Positions 45,537-53,851 of a stretch of 64,000 nt of DNA are shown here, one piece after another. Positions within the stretch are counted from its first letter, which is position 1, and the number at the start of each line of letters is the position of its first letter. The notes beneath the pieces were generated by a model. That model saw only the letters and a list, made by a program, of their open reading frames with translations. It was not told the origin of the DNA and did not search any database. This DNA comes from Skermanella mucosa (lineage in GTDB: Bacteria; Pseudomonadota; Alphaproteobacteria; Azospirillales; Azospirillaceae), in assembly GCF_016765655.2 (NCBI RefSeq), contig NZ_CP086106.1:3468501-3532500 (forward strand), read 5' to 3'. The position numbers and the translations under genes were made by a program.

Positions 45537-45729
45537 GACTTCCGGTAATCCGGACATCGTAGTTCCGATACCGGAGCACGGTCGCCCGACCGAACTCCAC
45601 AAGGATCTGGCCGGCAGCACCACCCAGCAGATGTCGCCCTAAACGATCGTCGAACCGACTGTCCCGTACCTGGGGCACCGCAGGCGGCGTCGAGAAGCAC
45701 GGCCCTCCTCATCAAAAGGAAATAGGACA

Positions 45730-46464
45730 ATGAACACCACGCAACTTTCCAGCAGCAACATGCTCGGGTCGGACAAGATCATCTCTCCAGCCCTGGCACT
45801 CGGCCATTCAACACTTGCCCAGATTGGCGACGTCGCACGCGACACTGCAGCCCGCATCCGACTCCGACACAGAAGACAAATCGGCGCGATTATCGAGAGT
45901 GGCATTGATCTGATCAGGATGAAAGAGCATCTCGGCGACGAGTTATTCCTCACTTGGTTGCAAGCTCAGCGCGGGATAAACGAGCACATGGCGCGTAAAT
46001 ACATGCGCCTCGCGCTGGAGTTCGGCGATAAGATCGAGATCGTTTCAGATCTGCCGCTGACAGTTCTTTATAAACTGATAGCGCGCGCAACACCCACTTC
46101 AGTCAGGACCGCAGTTTTGAGGTATCTCGCTCATGGACAGCGACTCGCTCCAGATGAAATAGATCGCCTCATCTTGGAGGGTCAGCGGGCCGAAGAACGA
46201 GTCAAAGCGGCGGAGAGGAGGGCCAAGAAGGCGGAGCAAGAGGCGAAAAAAGCTGAGCGGAAGGCTGAATGGGAGGCAAAACTCACTCCTCAGCAACGAG
46301 CAAGACGAGAGCGGCGAAACGCTAAAATAGCTCAAATGTCCCAATTAAATGGAACGGAGCCGTGCACGTCTTCAGCAGAAATGACAGCTCGCGGTTTGAC
46401 TTATTGTCATTGCCCGGCCGGACAAACTTTACGTAAATCTCATGGACTCAGTATGGAGAACTAG
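45730..46464 (+). CDS. DUF3102 domain protein, second copy with coiled-coil tail
   Basis: A 244-residue paralogue of the gene at 44725. The DUF3102 core is IGAIIESGIDLIRMKEHLGD, ELFLTWLQAQRGINEHMARK, YMRLALEFGDKIEIVSDLPL and VLYKLIARATPTSVRTAVLR. It is followed by a highly charged coiled coil (ERVKAAERRAKKAEQEAKKA) and a short Cys-containing tail (YCHCPAGQTLRKS). The two paralogues may dimerise or act in succession. Ends 263 bp before the convergent small gene at 46728. Confidence 0.8.
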   Translation: MNTTQLSSSNMLGSDKIISPALALGHSTLAQIGDVARDTAARIRLRHRRQIGAIIESGIDLIRMKEHLGDELFLTWLQAQRGINEHMARKYMRLALEFGDKIEIVSDLPLTVLYKLIARATPTSVRTAVLRYLAHGQRLAPDEIDRLILEGQRAEERVKAAERRAKKAEQEAKKAERKAEWEAKLTPQQRARRERRNAKIAQMSQLNGTEPCTSSAEMTARGLTYCHCPAGQTLRKSHGLSMEN

Positions 46465-46727
46465 GTTTTGCGACATAAAGAGGGGTATCGGCAAATTTCA
46501 TGCGACATCCATTAGCTTCTGAAGTGTCGCGACTCACCATGGGTTATCGATCGACGTGATCGGCCCCGTTGTCCCGACACCGGTATCGCTATCGCCTTCG
46601 TTCCCATAACCATGGTCCGGCTTCGATCCAGAAGCCGGACCATCATCCATTTGGAAAGAGATTGCCGTCGGCATTGGCACAATCCTGCGGTGCATGTCAG
46701 TCGTTGATCTCGGGATCGAGCCCAGCT

Positions 46728-46985
46728 TCACTGAAACGGGTTTGCCACCTCGTCTGGCTCGTCTGGTGGCGCGATTTTGTCCGGCAGGTTCTTCTCGGTC
46801 TCAAGAGCTTGCACCACCTCGTCGATCACCGCCTTCAGGATCCGGGCATGTTCGAGCCCGGTCCTGTCGCGGGTCAGATCGATGTTGCCGTAGATCGACA
46901 CGCGGTTCGTCCGGTTCTCGATCGTCAGGTCGCCGATGCCGAGCGACTCGCATTCGTTCGCGAAGGGCGAGATGGTCTTGTTCAT
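46728..46985 (-). CDS. Conserved small protein downstream of the DNA/RNA nuclease
   Basis: An 85-residue acidic protein, MNKTISPFANECESLGIGDL, TIENRTNRVSIYGNIDLTRD, RTGLEHARILKAVIDEVVQA, then PPDEPDEVANPFQ. The same small protein accompanies secreted endonucleases in Azospirillum-like genomes, as far as I recall. AGGACG precedes the ATG. It starts 10 bp after the nuclease stop, so it shares its transcript. Being acidic and cytoplasmic it could be an immunity-type or regulatory partner, but nothing proves this. Confidence 0.65.
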   Translation of the reverse strand: MNKTISPFANECESLGIGDLTIENRTNRVSIYGNIDLTRDRTGLEHARILKAVIDEVVQALETEKNLPDKIAPPDEPDEVANPFQ

Positions 46986-46995
46986 GATGGCGTCC

Positions 46996-47850
46996 TCAGC
47001 GCATAAACTGCATCAGTCTGTCCAGGATCGTGTCCACGCTCCAGGGGCTCTCAGTCTGCTTCTGGCGCCTGCCCGGCAGCTTCGGGTCCGGCAGGGCCAT
47101 TGCGTGATTCTTGACCGACGATGCAAGCCCCGGGAACGGATCGATCCCGGTGATCTGCTGAAGCTCGGCGATCGATACACCTCGCCACTGATCGCCATCG
47201 GCATTTTCCACGAGATAGGCGGCCGCCTGTTTGCGCTTGGGATCGTAGACGGCCTTGAAGATGTGGGTTGGCACCAGCACCCGTCCGCGCAGGCGCTGCA
47301 GGGTCGCGTCCTGGAAGACCGGGCCGCTGACGACGTACAGTTCCCCTGACTTGCGCGCGAGGCCACGCGCGGCGGACTCGATGCCCGACCAAAGGCCTCG
47401 GTTGCTCTGCGGATCCTGCGGGATGATATTGGCCAGGGAGAAGCTCTCGTGCTGCGCCTGATCGTCCGGCATATCGGCGGCCGGCGCGAGGTGGCCACGG
47501 TCGAAGCCGGAACGCGCGTAATCATTGAGGTCGGCGCGCTCATCGGTCGGCAGCTTGGCTTCCTCGTGGAAGGTATCCCTGCGCACGGTAGCCACAGCCG
47601 CGTCGAGCCCTTTTCGGGTCAGGTGCTCGGCCGCCCAGAGCGGGGAGCGCGTGATGCCGGAATGCAGCACGGCGAAGGCCGAGTAGCACAACGCCCGGGT
47701 CTTGGGGCGGAGCTTCGGGTTGATCAGGTCCGGCGCGCTGCCGTGTGGGAAGAACTGCGGGCACCCGGTCGGGGCCGCCAGGGAAATGGTGGTCATGCCG
47801 ACGGTCGGGCATAACGCAAGAGCGGCTACGATGACGAGGCGCCTCAGCAT
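46996..47850 (-). CDS. Secreted DNA/RNA non-specific endonuclease (NucA/NucG family)
   Basis: A 284-residue nuclease exported by a Sec signal (MLRRLVIVAALALCPTVGMT, cleavage near SLAAPTG). The beta-beta-alpha metal active site is intact: FDRGHLAPAADMPDDQAQ (DRGH), followed by FSLANIIPQDPQSNRGLWSG where the Asn is the Mg ligand. GELYVVSGPVFQDATLQ and RVLVPTHIFKAVYDPKRKQA are family segments. The ATG at 47850 was chosen by the signal peptide. It degrades DNA and RNA outside the cytoplasm, for nutrition, biofilm remodelling or competition. The hybrid sensor kinase gene upstream is transcribed the same way. Confidence 0.88.
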   Translation of the reverse strand: MLRRLVIVAALALCPTVGMTTISLAAPTGCPQFFPHGSAPDLINPKLRPKTRALCYSAFAVLHSGITRSPLWAAEHLTRKGLDAAVATVRRDTFHEEAKLPTDERADLNDYARSGFDRGHLAPAADMPDDQAQHESFSLANIIPQDPQSNRGLWSGIESAARGLARKSGELYVVSGPVFQDATLQRLRGRVLVPTHIFKAVYDPKRKQAAAYLVENADGDQWRGVSIAELQQITGIDPFPGLASSVKNHAMALPDPKLPGRRQKQTESPWSVDTILDRLMQFMR

Positions 47851-48005
47851 GGGAGCACCAGAAGACACTCCGTGATCGATACAAACTTTTGACACCCCTG
47901 CCCCATCATTTTTCTTCCCAACCAGTGCAAAGCATTTCCCCTCAGCGTCTCCAGCGCCGCAGAGTCGGACGGGTTGCCTTGCCATCTTTCCTGGGCGTCT
48001 TGCAT

Positions 48006-50933
48006 TCAAGCCGCGGCGTTGAGCTGTTGCTCAAGCGCACGACCGAGCTGCGACGGCATGACCGGCTTATGCGCGATACCCAGACCATGACAGGCGCACT
48101 CACGAAGGAACTGCAGGTCGGTTTCACCGGTCAGGATCAGGCCAGGGATGGGGCGGTTGGACAAGGTTCTGATGGCGAGAATGGCCTCGATGCCCGTACG
48201 GCCATCCCGTAGCCGATAATCGGCGATCACAATGTCGGGTCGACGACCCAGCCCTTGGACCTGGGCGATCGCCTCATCGGCGCTGGTGGTACCGATGGCC
48301 TCGTAGCCCCACTCCGTCAGGATCGCCTCCAGACTCTCCAGCACCATAATGTCGTCGTCGATCACCACAACCAATCGACCTTCACCACTCTGGTCCGCCC
48401 TCCCGTTCTCGAAAACCGGCTGCTGTGCCGACTCTGTCGCGGCAAGCGGCAGCTCAATGCTGAAGATGGAGCCCTCACCTAGTCGGGACCGTGTCTCGAT
48501 GTGATGCCCCAGCAGGTCTGTGATGCGTCGGACGATCGCCAGACCGAGACCAAGACCCTGGTTGCGATCACGCGCCTGATTGCCAACCTGATGGAACTCG
48601 TCGAAAATGCGATCAATCTGTTCAGGGGGAATGCCGATACCGCTGTCCTCGACGTCGATGCGCAGGCGGTCGTCAATCCGTCGGCAGACGATCCGGATGT
48701 GTCCGGATTTGGTATAGCGGACAGCGTTCTCGACCAGGTTCCGGAGCACACGCCCGAGCAGCGTCATGTCGCTGCGCACGCCATCAGTGCAGGACTCGAC
48801 CTGCAAGTCCAAACCCTTGGCCGATGCGATCGGAGCATAGCTGGCAGCAATGCCGTCGAGCACCGCCGATAGCGGAAAGTCGGTGATCTCCGGTTTGACA
48901 ATGCCGGCGTCAAGTTGGGATACATCAAGCAGACTGTCCAGGAGCCCCTTCAGCGTTCCGAGGCCATGCTCCAGTTGCCGAAGCGCCTGCTGTCCGCGTG
49001 GGCCATCAACGTAGCCCCTGAGCACACCGGCGAAAAGGATCAGGGACTGAAGGGGCTGGCGCAGGTCGTGACTGGTCGCTGCCAGGAACTTGGACTTGGC
49101 GAGGTTGGCACGCTCCGCTTCTTCCTTGGCCTGGCGCAGCGCCTCCTCCCGGACCTTGCGCTCGGTGATGTCACGGGAGATGCCGAAGATGCCCGTGACA
49201 AAGCCTTCGGGATTTCTCAATGGCGTCCTGGTCGTGAGAAAGATCCGATCCTCGCCAAGATGAACATCCGGGATCTTATCCTCGGTAACCTCGGTCTCGC
49301 CGGCCAGCATGATGCGGACATCCCTGCTCTGAACCTTCTCCGCAGCCTCCGGGGGAAAAATATCCTCATCCGCAAGACCGGCGATGGTGTTTCGGTCCCG
49401 CCCGATGACTTGAGCAGCGGCTGAATTCATGGTCAGGTACCGCCCGTCCCTGTCCTTGGTGAAAACGGGATCGGGCGTGCTCTCGATGAGGGTCTCCAGC
49501 AGGGCACGCTGGCGCTCCAGGTCCTCCTGAAGCCGACGCTGCGCGGTAACATCCTGGCCATAGAAGGCCAGACCCTCGCGCGATGGGAACGCACGGAACC
49601 GGTACCATCTCCGGTGCGGCGGATAGTAGTCCTCCACCTCGGTCGGAACGCGCTCGACCATGGCTCGATGGTAGGCAGACCACATCCGCGTCTTCACGCC
49701 GCCCGGGTAAGCCTCCCACAGGTTCATGCCGACCTGATCCTGCCCTTGCGCGACATCGATCCGGGCGCGCTCGTTCATGAAGGTGATGCGCCAGTCGCGA
49801 TCGACCTCGAACACGCTATCCGTGATGCAGTCAAACACCTCGGCGACCTTGCGCCTCGCAACATAGGCCTCATCGCGCGCCCGGTTGTAAGCCTCCAGGC
49901 TCTCTGCCATGGCGTCGAAGGCGCTCCCGAGCGCGACCAGTTCCGAACCGCCGTCCCTGATGCCGGCCCTGGAGGTATAGTCGCCGTCGCGCCAGCGTTC
50001 GGTTGCTGCCACCAGAGCCCGCACCGGACCGCGCAGGTAGCGGCGTGTACCCCACCAAGCCACGGCCAGGGCGAGAAGCGTCGTGGCGCAGAGCCCTCCC
50101 AGGGAACGCCACAGGGTGCCGCGGATCGGCGCCAGCGCCGCGGCCTTGTCCAGCCCGGCCATGACGAACAGGCCCTGCGCACCGGTGGCTGGCGGGACAT
50201 AGCCCTGCACCCGCATGACGCCGTCGAGGCCGGCCAGATCCACGCTGCCGCTCTGTGCGGCCTCCAGCAGCGGCCGGTACAGCTCGGGCAGCGGCTTGCC
50301 AGCCGCGCCGGCCACCTCAGGCGTGCGGGCGAGCACGGTTCCGTGCCGGTCGGCGATGGTGAAGGCGGCTCCCACGGGTAGCAGCTTATCGGCGAGATAG
50401 TTCTCGAACCCACTTAGATCAACGAGGGCGATGATGAAGCCGGCCAGGGCACCGGTCCGGTTCCGGTAGGGCAGCGCGAAGGACAGGGCCGGCCTGTGTG
50501 TGTCCCGGCGGAAAACGAACTCTCCGACCGCAAAGCCGCCGGTCTCCCGGGCGAGGCGGATGTGGGGGCTCTCGCTTGTGGACAGGCCGAGTGCTACCTG
50601 CATGGTCGCGCACCGGATAACGCCGGCCTCATCGGTCGCGGTGACGCCGAGATAGGCCGGATAGCTCCTGCCAAGCCGCTCCGCCATCTCCTGACATCCC
50701 ACCATGTCACCGTCACGCAGGAGCGGGGACTCGGCCCAGGTGCTGAGAAGGTGGCGGAGCCCCTCGATCATGTGGGTGTAGCCATCGTCAACCAGGACGG
50801 CGAGCCGCTCCGCCTCGGCGTTGATGGTGGCCACACGTTCGTTATGCAGTTGGATCTGATTGGTGATCTCGATTGCAATAATGGGAACAACAACTAGCAT
50901 CACGAGCAGGATGAGGCGACGCAGAAGACTCAT
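48006..50933 (-). CDS. Hybrid sensor histidine kinase with cache, HAMP, two PAS, HisKA, HATPase and receiver
   Basis: A membrane-bound sensor of about 975 residues. From the ATG at 50933 (AGGGAAG upstream; a TTG lies 33 bp earlier) the layout is: TM1 about 5-25, a periplasmic double-cache-like domain to about 275, TM2 about 280-300, HAMP about 300-355, PAS 1 about 365-470, PAS 2 about 480-595 with a C-terminal FGISRDITERK, HisKA with His622 in AATSHDLRQPLQSLILFAG, HATPase with N box LRNLVENAVRYTKSG, G1 DVEDSGIGIP and G2 NQGLGLGLAIV, and a receiver domain with Asp905 in DIVIADYRLRDG. The ligand is unknown. No partner response regulator is adjacent. Confidence 0.93.
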   Translation of the reverse strand: MSLLRRLILLVMLVVVPIIAIEITNQIQLHNERVATINAEAERLAVLVDDGYTHMIEGLRHLLSTWAESPLLRDGDMVGCQEMAERLGRSYPAYLGVTATDEAGVIRCATMQVALGLSTSESPHIRLARETGGFAVGEFVFRRDTHRPALSFALPYRNRTGALAGFIIALVDLSGFENYLADKLLPVGAAFTIADRHGTVLARTPEVAGAAGKPLPELYRPLLEAAQSGSVDLAGLDGVMRVQGYVPPATGAQGLFVMAGLDKAAALAPIRGTLWRSLGGLCATTLLALAVAWWGTRRYLRGPVRALVAATERWRDGDYTSRAGIRDGGSELVALGSAFDAMAESLEAYNRARDEAYVARRKVAEVFDCITDSVFEVDRDWRITFMNERARIDVAQGQDQVGMNLWEAYPGGVKTRMWSAYHRAMVERVPTEVEDYYPPHRRWYRFRAFPSREGLAFYGQDVTAQRRLQEDLERQRALLETLIESTPDPVFTKDRDGRYLTMNSAAAQVIGRDRNTIAGLADEDIFPPEAAEKVQSRDVRIMLAGETEVTEDKIPDVHLGEDRIFLTTRTPLRNPEGFVTGIFGISRDITERKVREEALRQAKEEAERANLAKSKFLAATSHDLRQPLQSLILFAGVLRGYVDGPRGQQALRQLEHGLGTLKGLLDSLLDVSQLDAGIVKPEITDFPLSAVLDGIAASYAPIASAKGLDLQVESCTDGVRSDMTLLGRVLRNLVENAVRYTKSGHIRIVCRRIDDRLRIDVEDSGIGIPPEQIDRIFDEFHQVGNQARDRNQGLGLGLAIVRRITDLLGHHIETRSRLGEGSIFSIELPLAATESAQQPVFENGRADQSGEGRLVVVIDDDIMVLESLEAILTEWGYEAIGTTSADEAIAQVQGLGRRPDIVIADYRLRDGRTGIEAILAIRTLSNRPIPGLILTGETDLQFLRECACHGLGIAHKPVMPSQLGRALEQQLNAAA

Positions 50934-51217
50934 GGGGGCTTCCCTGACCCTGTGTTGTTCTTTCAAGAACGCTTAGCTTAAAAACAGAGCATCCACAATA
51001 AATGTTCTTTGTTCCAGGGTACTATGCCCTCGGGTTACTTATCCAGGCGATGAACTCTAATTACCGGGAAAGTTTCTTCAGGAACTATATTCGACTTCTA
51101 CGTGGGAGTGTGGAGGGGTGACAGTCTTGCATTCTCGATCCGGAGGACCCCGGGAGGGAGCGCGGCTGAGCCGGCCCCCGACAACTTGGGCGCAAAGTCA
51201 TCCAATGCCGCCCGGGA

Positions 51218-51814
51218 TCATGCGGGATCGCCACTCACTCGAACCGGCGGCAAAACTGCTGATCCTGCTAAACCATACCGATATATGGTGCTGATCCCCA
51301 CTTCCAGCGTCGCTGCGACGTCCTTGATCGGCATGCCGCCGGCGAGCAGATGGCGTGCCGCCTCGATCTTGGCTGCTCCCATCGCCTTAGGCCTTCCGCC
51401 CTTCCGCCCCCTCGCAGCAGCGGCCTCAAGACCAGCCACCGTCCGCTCACGGATAATGTCGCGCTCGAACTGCGCAAGAGCGCCGAAAATGTGGAAGGTC
51501 AGGCGCCCGCCTGCCGTGGTGGTGTCGATGCTCTCGGTCAGCGACCTGAAGCCGATACCGCGCCGGTCAAGACCGGCAACGATGTCGATCAGGTGCGGCA
51601 AGGACCGAGCCAAACGATCCAGCTTCCAGACCACCAATACGTCGCCCTGGGTCGCATACGCCAGCGCCTCGTTCAGCTTCGGCCGGTCGGCGCGCATGCC
51701 GCTCATCCGGTCCTCGAAGATCTGCCGCCGGTCGACGCCCACCTTCAGCAAGGCGTCGATCTGTAGGTCCGGGTTCTGGTCCGTGGTGGACACCCGCGCG
51801 TAGCCGATCAGCAT
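51218..51814 (-). CDS. Serine recombinase (resolvase/invertase type)
   Basis: A 198-residue Tn3-type resolvase. The catalytic Ser9 is in MLIGYARVSTTDQNPDLQID, followed by FEDRMSGMRADRPKLNEAL, VLVVWKLDRLARSLPHLIDI and the helix-E region FHIFGALAQFERDIIRERT. The C-terminal HTH (AAKIEAARHLLAGGMPIKDV, then LEVGISTIYRYG) is complete. It could resolve cointegrates or maintain a plasmid-like state. No res repeats or transposase of a Tn3 element are visible nearby. It lies 62 bp downstream of the ParS/MbcA-like gene on the same strand. Confidence 0.9.
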   Translation of the reverse strand: MLIGYARVSTTDQNPDLQIDALLKVGVDRRQIFEDRMSGMRADRPKLNEALAYATQGDVLVVWKLDRLARSLPHLIDIVAGLDRRGIGFRSLTESIDTTTAGGRLTFHIFGALAQFERDIIRERTVAGLEAAAARGRKGGRPKAMGAAKIEAARHLLAGGMPIKDVAATLEVGISTIYRYGLAGSAVLPPVRVSGDPA

Positions 51815-51876
51815 ATTCAGAACAACCGTTTTCGTTTGGAAGCGGGAGACAATGGGCCTTGGTTGTCTCAGGTCTG

Positions 51877-52269
51877 TTACCCTCCTTCCAAATGGTCATC
51901 GGCCTGCTCACCCGACAGCATACCCTTGAGCTTCTTCTCAAGTGACTCTCGCGTGCTGGCTCTATCAACGATTTCAACTAAAAGCCCTTGGACGCGGCGG
52001 TTTAGCTCCGCGCTCCGGCGTGCAGCTTCAAGGGGGGTGAGACCATCGAGTTCGGGGTGTGCCTTCTGAAGCCAAGCCAATGCCTGCTCGTGGGTGTCGA
52101 ACGTGAGTTCAGCATATTGAACAACACTTCGCGCCCGGCTATCCGGAGTGCCGTCTCTCTCCGCGCAGAGCGTGGAAACCTCCTCGCGAAGTTGCTCGAG
52201 CTTGGCGGCCATTTCTCGCTGCTGGCTCCGCAGTTCCTCGATCGCCAGCCAAAGATCACTCTCAGCCAC
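51877..52269 (-). CDS. Coiled-coil protein with a ParS/MbcA/Xre toxin-binding-like domain
   Basis: A 130-residue protein. The N-terminal third is a coiled coil (RSQQREMAAKLEQLREEVST). The C-terminal half, ALAWLQKAHPELDGLTPLEA then RRSAELNRRVQGLLVEIVDR, has the pattern of the ParS/MbcA/Xre antitoxin toxin-binding domain (W-L..-P-x-L-x-G-x-T-P-L-E, then R-V-x-x-L-L-x-x-I). A cognate RES toxin gene is not next to it, and the usual N-terminal HTH is missing. It may be a truncated or repurposed antitoxin. It precedes the serine recombinase on the same strand. Confidence 0.65.
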   Translation of the reverse strand: MAESDLWLAIEELRSQQREMAAKLEQLREEVSTLCAERDGTPDSRARSVVQYAELTFDTHEQALAWLQKAHPELDGLTPLEAARRSAELNRRVQGLLVEIVDRASTRESLEKKLKGMLSGEQADDHLEGG

Positions 52270-52675
52270 GTTTTCCTCCCTGACGTTCTCGACGTTTCCC
52301 CTATGCCGCTCCCGGACCCTCTCAATAACCTCACAAGCAGGTTTCGAGAAAATCTATTCTGGGAGACGTTTTTTGGAGGTTCAGAGTGGAGCAAATCTGC
52401 GGAGAATTCCAAACCGCTTTCGAGGTTCCCCAAAACGTAGGTTTTTAGGATGTCATCCGAGATCTACTTGATAAAAAGATACAAAAGTTTAAGTATTTAA
52501 ATAAAAATTATATTAAATTTTGGTATCTGAACTCTAAGTGACCCCACAGCTTTCCATAATACCGAGCGCAAGAGCATTGAGACAATTTTGGCTTACCGCT
52601 AGCGAGCCGAGACTTACCAGCCCATAACATGTTTTGAGACGCCACTCTGCGGCGTCATCTGGATCCGATCGCAAC
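52270..52675. other. AT-rich intergenic region, no gene seen
   Basis: 406 bases between a minus-strand gene and the AT-rich gene at 52676. The part near 52,440-52,560 is markedly AT-rich (runs of A and T). Apart from possible promoters I see no repeat or structured element. Confidence 0.5.
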
Positions 52676-53320
52676 ATGAATATGGACAATGAAATGATCA
52701 AACGTGAAGCAGTTCACGGCATGCCCGAGTCATGGCTGAACTATCCCGACCTATCTTTGATTCCGATCAAGGCAGCCGTGGCTTCCTGTGATGTTACAGA
52801 AGGAATCGTCGAAAGAATATTAGCTTCAAGCGAGATTCCCGTCTTTACATTCAAGGAGGAAAGGCTCATCCCATGTACATCTCTAGCTATCATCAGTGAT
52901 TTCTATGGGAAACAAGTAACTTCCGTCAGGAATGTGTTGGAATCCGCTGCGCGTCGGCGCGATATTGTAACCTATAGGAATCTTGCAGAAGCCGCTGGCC
53001 TTGATTATCACGTTACTCGCGACAAACGCATTCTGAGCAAGATAATAGAAACTGTCTGTCAGATAACATATAGCGAATACTCCTTATTACTGCCGGCGAT
53101 TGCGCGTCGGACATACTCTATGACATCGATGCCGTCAGAAAACTTCTACATCGTCGCTGACCGCCTTGGTTGTAAAGTCGATGACGACCGGACATTCTTA
53201 GAAGATCAAACAAAAAAGATCTGGTATCTATATAGCCTTTGCCCCCGTTGCTACCTGAAATATGTGAATGGGTCTCGTCACTGCAGAGAACAAATGTTGA
53301 GCGCTACTGTAGCGTCGTGA
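52676..53320 (+). CDS. Orphan hypothetical protein, AT-rich gene, winged-helix-like core
   Basis: A 214-residue product with far lower GC than its neighbours. The middle reads VLESAARRRDIVTYRNLAEA, then AGLDYHVTRDKRILSKIIET, and the pattern (I/V)TYxxLAxxxGL followed by an I/L-rich helix resembles the winged-helix modules found in some defence-related and endonuclease-associated proteins. Near the end LYSLCPRCYLKYVNGSRHCR has Cys residues placed like a degenerate zinc finger (CPxC...HC). I cannot assign a family. It is convergent with, and only 3 bp from, the phage remnant at 53324. Likely a late insertion. Confidence 0.55.
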   Translation: MNMDNEMIKREAVHGMPESWLNYPDLSLIPIKAAVASCDVTEGIVERILASSEIPVFTFKEERLIPCTSLAIISDFYGKQVTSVRNVLESAARRRDIVTYRNLAEAAGLDYHVTRDKRILSKIIETVCQITYSEYSLLLPAIARRTYSMTSMPSENFYIVADRLGCKVDDDRTFLEDQTKKIWYLYSLCPRCYLKYVNGSRHCREQMLSATVAS

Positions 53321-53323
53321 TAT

Positions 53324-53851
53324 TCAGGCTCTCCAGATGCGCGACGTCCGAAAGGCGATCTTATCTATCCGGTAGGCTTCCAGGTAGCTCTGGATCTTGC
53401 CGTTGCGCCGGCTGAGGTCGACCTTGAGCCGCGCGGGCTCGGCCTTCTCCAGCACGTCGGCGCCGTCGATCGCGGCCCGGCCGCCCGCTTCCATGACGGG
53501 GAGCAGGCGGTCGATCGCCAGGCCGTACAGCCGGGCGAGGCCCGACCGCTTGAGGCCGGAGGCCGCGGCGTCCGGCGACAGCGCGGTGTGGGCGGCCTGG
53601 ACGATGCCCTCGGCCGCGGCGACCGCCGCCCGGAGTGCGGTGTAGATCCGGTCGGCCACCTTGCGCTCGGCGGCGTCGGCCGCCGACAGGGTGGGCGATG
53701 CCGCCTTGGCAAGTTCCACCAGCTCGTCTTCGTCCGGCTCGTCCGGCAGCTCGTAGGTGGGGAGGTCGTCGTCCGCCAGCAGCTCGTGCATGCCGTCGGT
53801 CTCGCCCTCCCCGAGCTTGGTGCCGGGCAGGCCGTCGAAGATGATCGTCAT
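53324..53851 (-). CDS. Hypothetical phage-derived protein
   Basis: A 175-residue, Ala- and Asp-rich protein (DDLPTYELPDEPDEDELVEL, then AAVAAAEGIVQAAHTALSPD). It starts by a 4-bp ATGA overlap with the GNAT-like phage gene upstream, so it belongs to the same cluster. Its last residues (KIAFRTSRIWRA) run up to the boundary with AT-rich DNA at about 53,325, so the C-terminus may be truncated by that insertion. No family is recognised; position suggests a phage structural or head-assembly accessory protein. Confidence 0.6.
   Translation of the reverse strand: MTIIFDGLPGTKLGEGETDGMHELLADDDLPTYELPDEPDEDELVELAKAASPTLSAADAAERKVADRIYTALRAAVAAAEGIVQAAHTALSPDAAASGLKRSGLARLYGLAIDRLLPVMEAGGRAAIDGADVLEKAEPARLKVDLSRRNGKIQSYLEAYRIDKIAFRTSRIWRA

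Noticed and set aside
46465-46727. Additional small gene between the second DUF3102 gene and the small acidic gene
   Set aside because: The open frames here are short, overlap in several phases and lack ribosome sites.
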